A stretch of DNA of 8,543 nucleotides, taken from the NCBI GenBank assembly GCA_025356925.1, contig JANXQE010000102.1:1-8543 (forward strand), in the 5' to 3' direction. The notes beneath the pieces are model-generated. The model ran no database searches, was not told where the DNA came from, and saw only the letters and a program-made list of their open reading frames with translations. Shown piece after piece: positions 7,388-8,543 of the stretch (positions are counted from its first letter, which is position 1; every line of letters starts with the position of its first letter). A program made the translations under genes and the position numbers. The stretch comes from Limisphaerales bacterium. GTDB taxonomy: Bacteria; Verrucomicrobiota; Verrucomicrobiia; Limisphaerales; UBA8199.

Positions 7388-7564
7388 TAATCGGTGCTGC
7401 TGACGTCCTTTGTGCTTCCCGTTTAATCATTTCCAACTGCCTGGATTAATTGCGGATATCTAGGCTCCCCGCCAGTACATTTCCGCCCAGGGCCGCCATT
7501 TCTGCGAATTTTTTTGAACATCACTTTGATAAACTAATCCAAAACTGCCGGAACCGCTTTGCGG

Positions 7565-7593
7565 ATTTTAAAAGAATGCGGTGATGAGCACAA
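7565..7593 (-). promoter_or_regulatory. Candidate sigma70 promoter of the lipoprotein-exporter-LolA-dehydratase operon
   Basis: On the minus strand TTGTGC (7593-7588) and TAAAAT (7570-7565) are separated by exactly 17 bases. The -10 matches the consensus at five of six positions and the -35 at three of six. Transcription would start near 7558 and leave a leader of about 170 bases before the TTG start. The -35 lies between two 9-base direct repeats, and one repeat lies in the spacer. Confidence 0.5.
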
Positions 7594-7604
7594 CCATGCG
7601 GTGA
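7576..7604. repeat. Tandem direct repeat, ATGCGGTGA x2, likely operator
   Basis: ATGCGGTGA occurs at 7576-7584 and again at 7596-7604, perfect over nine bases with a 20-base period, close to two helical turns. The match continues loosely downstream: TGAGCA versus CAAACA agrees at three of six. On the minus strand the copies read TCACCGCAT and flank the candidate -35, the arrangement expected for a dimeric regulator binding one face of the helix. No regulator gene is seen in the window. Confidence 0.55.
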
Positions 7605-7639
7605 CAAACAAAACAATCTGAGATTCCAGTTTACAATGA

Positions 7640-7653
7640 AGCCAAAACTGGCT
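7640..7653. repeat. Short inverted repeat upstream of the ABC gene
   Basis: AGCCA-AAAC-TGGCT forms a perfect five-base stem with a four-base loop, about 40 bases before the ABC ATPase start. It could be an operator half-site pair or a small hairpin in the leader. It is short enough to arise by chance. Confidence 0.3.
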
Positions 7654-7693
7654 ACTCAACCTATTCGTTTTACCCAAGAACGAAGCACTTGTT

Positions 7694-8543
7694 ATGATTA
7701 AGGTTCAGAATTTAGTGAAAATCTTCGGCACCAAATCTGCCGTTGATGGCGTCTCGTTTTCCGTGGAACGAGGCGAGGTTCTGGGCTTTCTTGGCCCGAA
7801 CGGCGCCGGAAAGTCCACCACCATGCGGATGATCACCGGCTTTATCCCACCTTCCGCGGGGACCATCACGGTCGGTGGGTTTGACGTAGTCGAGCAAGCG
7901 ATCCCGGCTCGCCGCTTGATTGGTTATTTGCCGGAAAACGCTCCGGCGTACACCGATATGACCGTGCACGGATTCCTTAACTTCGCGGCGGAGATCCGCG
8001 GACTCAGAGGCGAGGCCAGGAAGAAGGCCGTGAGCCGCGTCGTGGAGATGTGTTTCCTCGAGGCGGTGCTTCACCAGAGCGTCGAGACTCTCTCGAAAGG
8101 CTACCGCCATCGCACATGCTTCGCACAATCCATCATTCACGACCCGGACGTTTTAGTGCTCGACGAACCGACCGACGGCTTGGACCCGAACCAAAAACAT
8201 GAAGTCCGCGGATTGATCCGGAAAATGGGAGAAAAGAAGGCGATCATTTTTTCGACGCACATCCTGGAGGAAGTCGACGCGGTCTGTTCCCGGGCGATCA
8301 TCATTGATCGCGGCAAGATCGTCGCCAACGGCACACCCCAGGAACTGCGGCAGAAATCTGATTGGGCTGGGGCGGTAACGCTACGCGTCAGCGGCATCAA
8401 TGGCGCGACGTTGAACCAGAAACTCTGTCAACTGCCGCTCGTCAAACGGATGACCGTGCTTCGCGAGGATGCGACCACTGTGACCGCGCGAGTGTTTCCG
8501 ATGTCCAGCGTGAACGGCGGCTTGGCGGCCCATATCGCCGACG
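7694..8543 (+). CDS. ABC transporter ATP-binding protein, GldA/ABC-2 type (3' end outside window)
   Basis: The frame starts at ATG 7694-7696 and stays open to the window edge (283 residues). It is a cytoplasmic ATPase subunit that would drive a separate membrane permease, probably encoded just downstream. Motifs are complete: Walker A GPNGAGKST (34-42), signature LSKGY (133-137), Walker B VLVLDEPT (153-160) with catalytic Glu158, D-loop GLDP (162-165) and switch His189 in STHIL. The Q-loop region reads GYLPENAPAY, and GLDPNQ follows Walker B; both are typical of the GldA and related ABC-2 subfamily, where the Q-loop Gln is replaced. A C-terminal extension past about residue 225 is also normal there. 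No good Shine-Dalgarno sequence precedes the ATG (AAGAACGAAG is the only purine stretch). It is divergent from the export operon and may be unrelated to it, although both could respond to the shared intergenic repeats. Confidence 0.93.
   Translation, partial: MIKVQNLVKIFGTKSAVDGVSFSVERGEVLGFLGPNGAGKSTTMRMITGFIPPSAGTITVGGFDVVEQAIPARRLIGYLPENAPAYTDMTVHGFLNFAAEIRGLRGEARKKAVSRVVEMCFLEAVLHQSVETLSKGYRHRTCFAQSIIHDPDVLVLDEPTDGLDPNQKHEVRGLIRKMGEKKAIIFSTHILEEVDAVCSRAIIIDRGKIVANGTPQELRQKSDWAGAVTLRVSGINGATLNQKLCQLPLVKRMTVLREDATTVTARVFPMSSVNGGLAAHIAD

Larger units (their letters stand above)
7388..7693. other. Divergent intergenic region between export operon and ABC gene
   Basis: These 306 bases are visibly richer in A and T than the flanking genes and contain no convincing gene. 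They hold a candidate minus-strand promoter, two direct repeats, and two short inverted repeats: CCGC-TTT-GCGG at 7554-7564 and the one listed at 7640-7653. From the candidate promoter the operon leader would be about 170 bases. Two short minus-strand frames (7521-7423, 32 residues; 7499-7446, 17 residues) lie in that leader without good ribosome sites. I found no clear sigma70 promoter on the plus strand for the ABC gene. Confidence 0.6.

Noticed and set aside
7508..7516. Run of seven T residues as an intrinsic terminator
   Set aside because: No stable GC-rich stem directly precedes it, and no plus-strand gene ends there.
7423..7521. 32-residue minus-strand frame in the operon leader (MFKKIRRNGG...)
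   Set aside because: No spaced Shine-Dalgarno sequence and no recognisable leader-peptide feature; a frame this short is expected by chance.
7712..8400. Two minus-strand frames of 142 and 87 residues opposite the ABC ATPase
   Set aside because: The plus strand encodes an intact ATPase with all motifs; these are shadows.
1..8543. CRISPR arrays, tRNA or rRNA genes, insertion sequences
   Set aside because: No regular repeat-spacer pattern, no tRNA-like arms, no transposase frame and no terminal inverted repeats were seen.

Overview
The window is GC-rich, tightly packed bacterial DNA with six genes, two of them cut by the window edges. Several products carry signal peptides or lipoprotein signals, so the organism is Gram-negative. 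The GldA-type ABC ATPase, the lipoproteins and the overall protein style suggest Verrucomicrobiota or a relative. That placement is an inference from style, because no marker gene is present.

Layout, left to right. (1) 1-825, minus: 5' part of a secreted, probably lipidated protein of unknown function. (2) 872-2176, plus: a short AMP-forming acyl/aryl ligase. (3) 7387 down to 2113, minus: a compact four-gene run, transcribed as a TTG-start outer-membrane-type lipoprotein, a 1143-residue fusion of a 12-TM MMPL/RND exporter to an LpxL-type acyltransferase, a LolA-like periplasmic carrier, and a FabZ-like hot-dog dehydratase. The first junction is an ATGA overlap, and the last is a 15-base gap with a good Shine-Dalgarno sequence. 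The dehydratase and the ligase converge and overlap tail to tail by 64 bases. (4) 7388-7693: an AT-richer divergent intergenic region. It holds a candidate sigma70 promoter for the minus operon, framed by two 9-base direct repeats exactly 20 bases apart. (5) 7694-8543, plus: 5' part of a GldA-type ABC transporter ATPase.

AMP-ligase, dehydratase, LolA, LpxL-type acyltransferase, MMPL exporter and small lipoprotein together match the activation, tailoring and export half of aryl polyene (APE), flexirubin-like and related acyl-lipid clusters. In the likely model an acid is activated by the ligase and the dehydratase acts on the hydroxyacyl intermediate. The acyltransferase moves the chain to a lipid at the inner leaflet, the fused MMPL pump moves the lipid across the membrane, and the LolA-like carrier and the lipoprotein take it to the outer membrane. 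No ketosynthase, ketoreductase or acyl carrier protein lies in the window, so the product class is not proven.

The most unusual points are the exporter-acyltransferase fusion and the tandem-repeat operator over the operon promoter.
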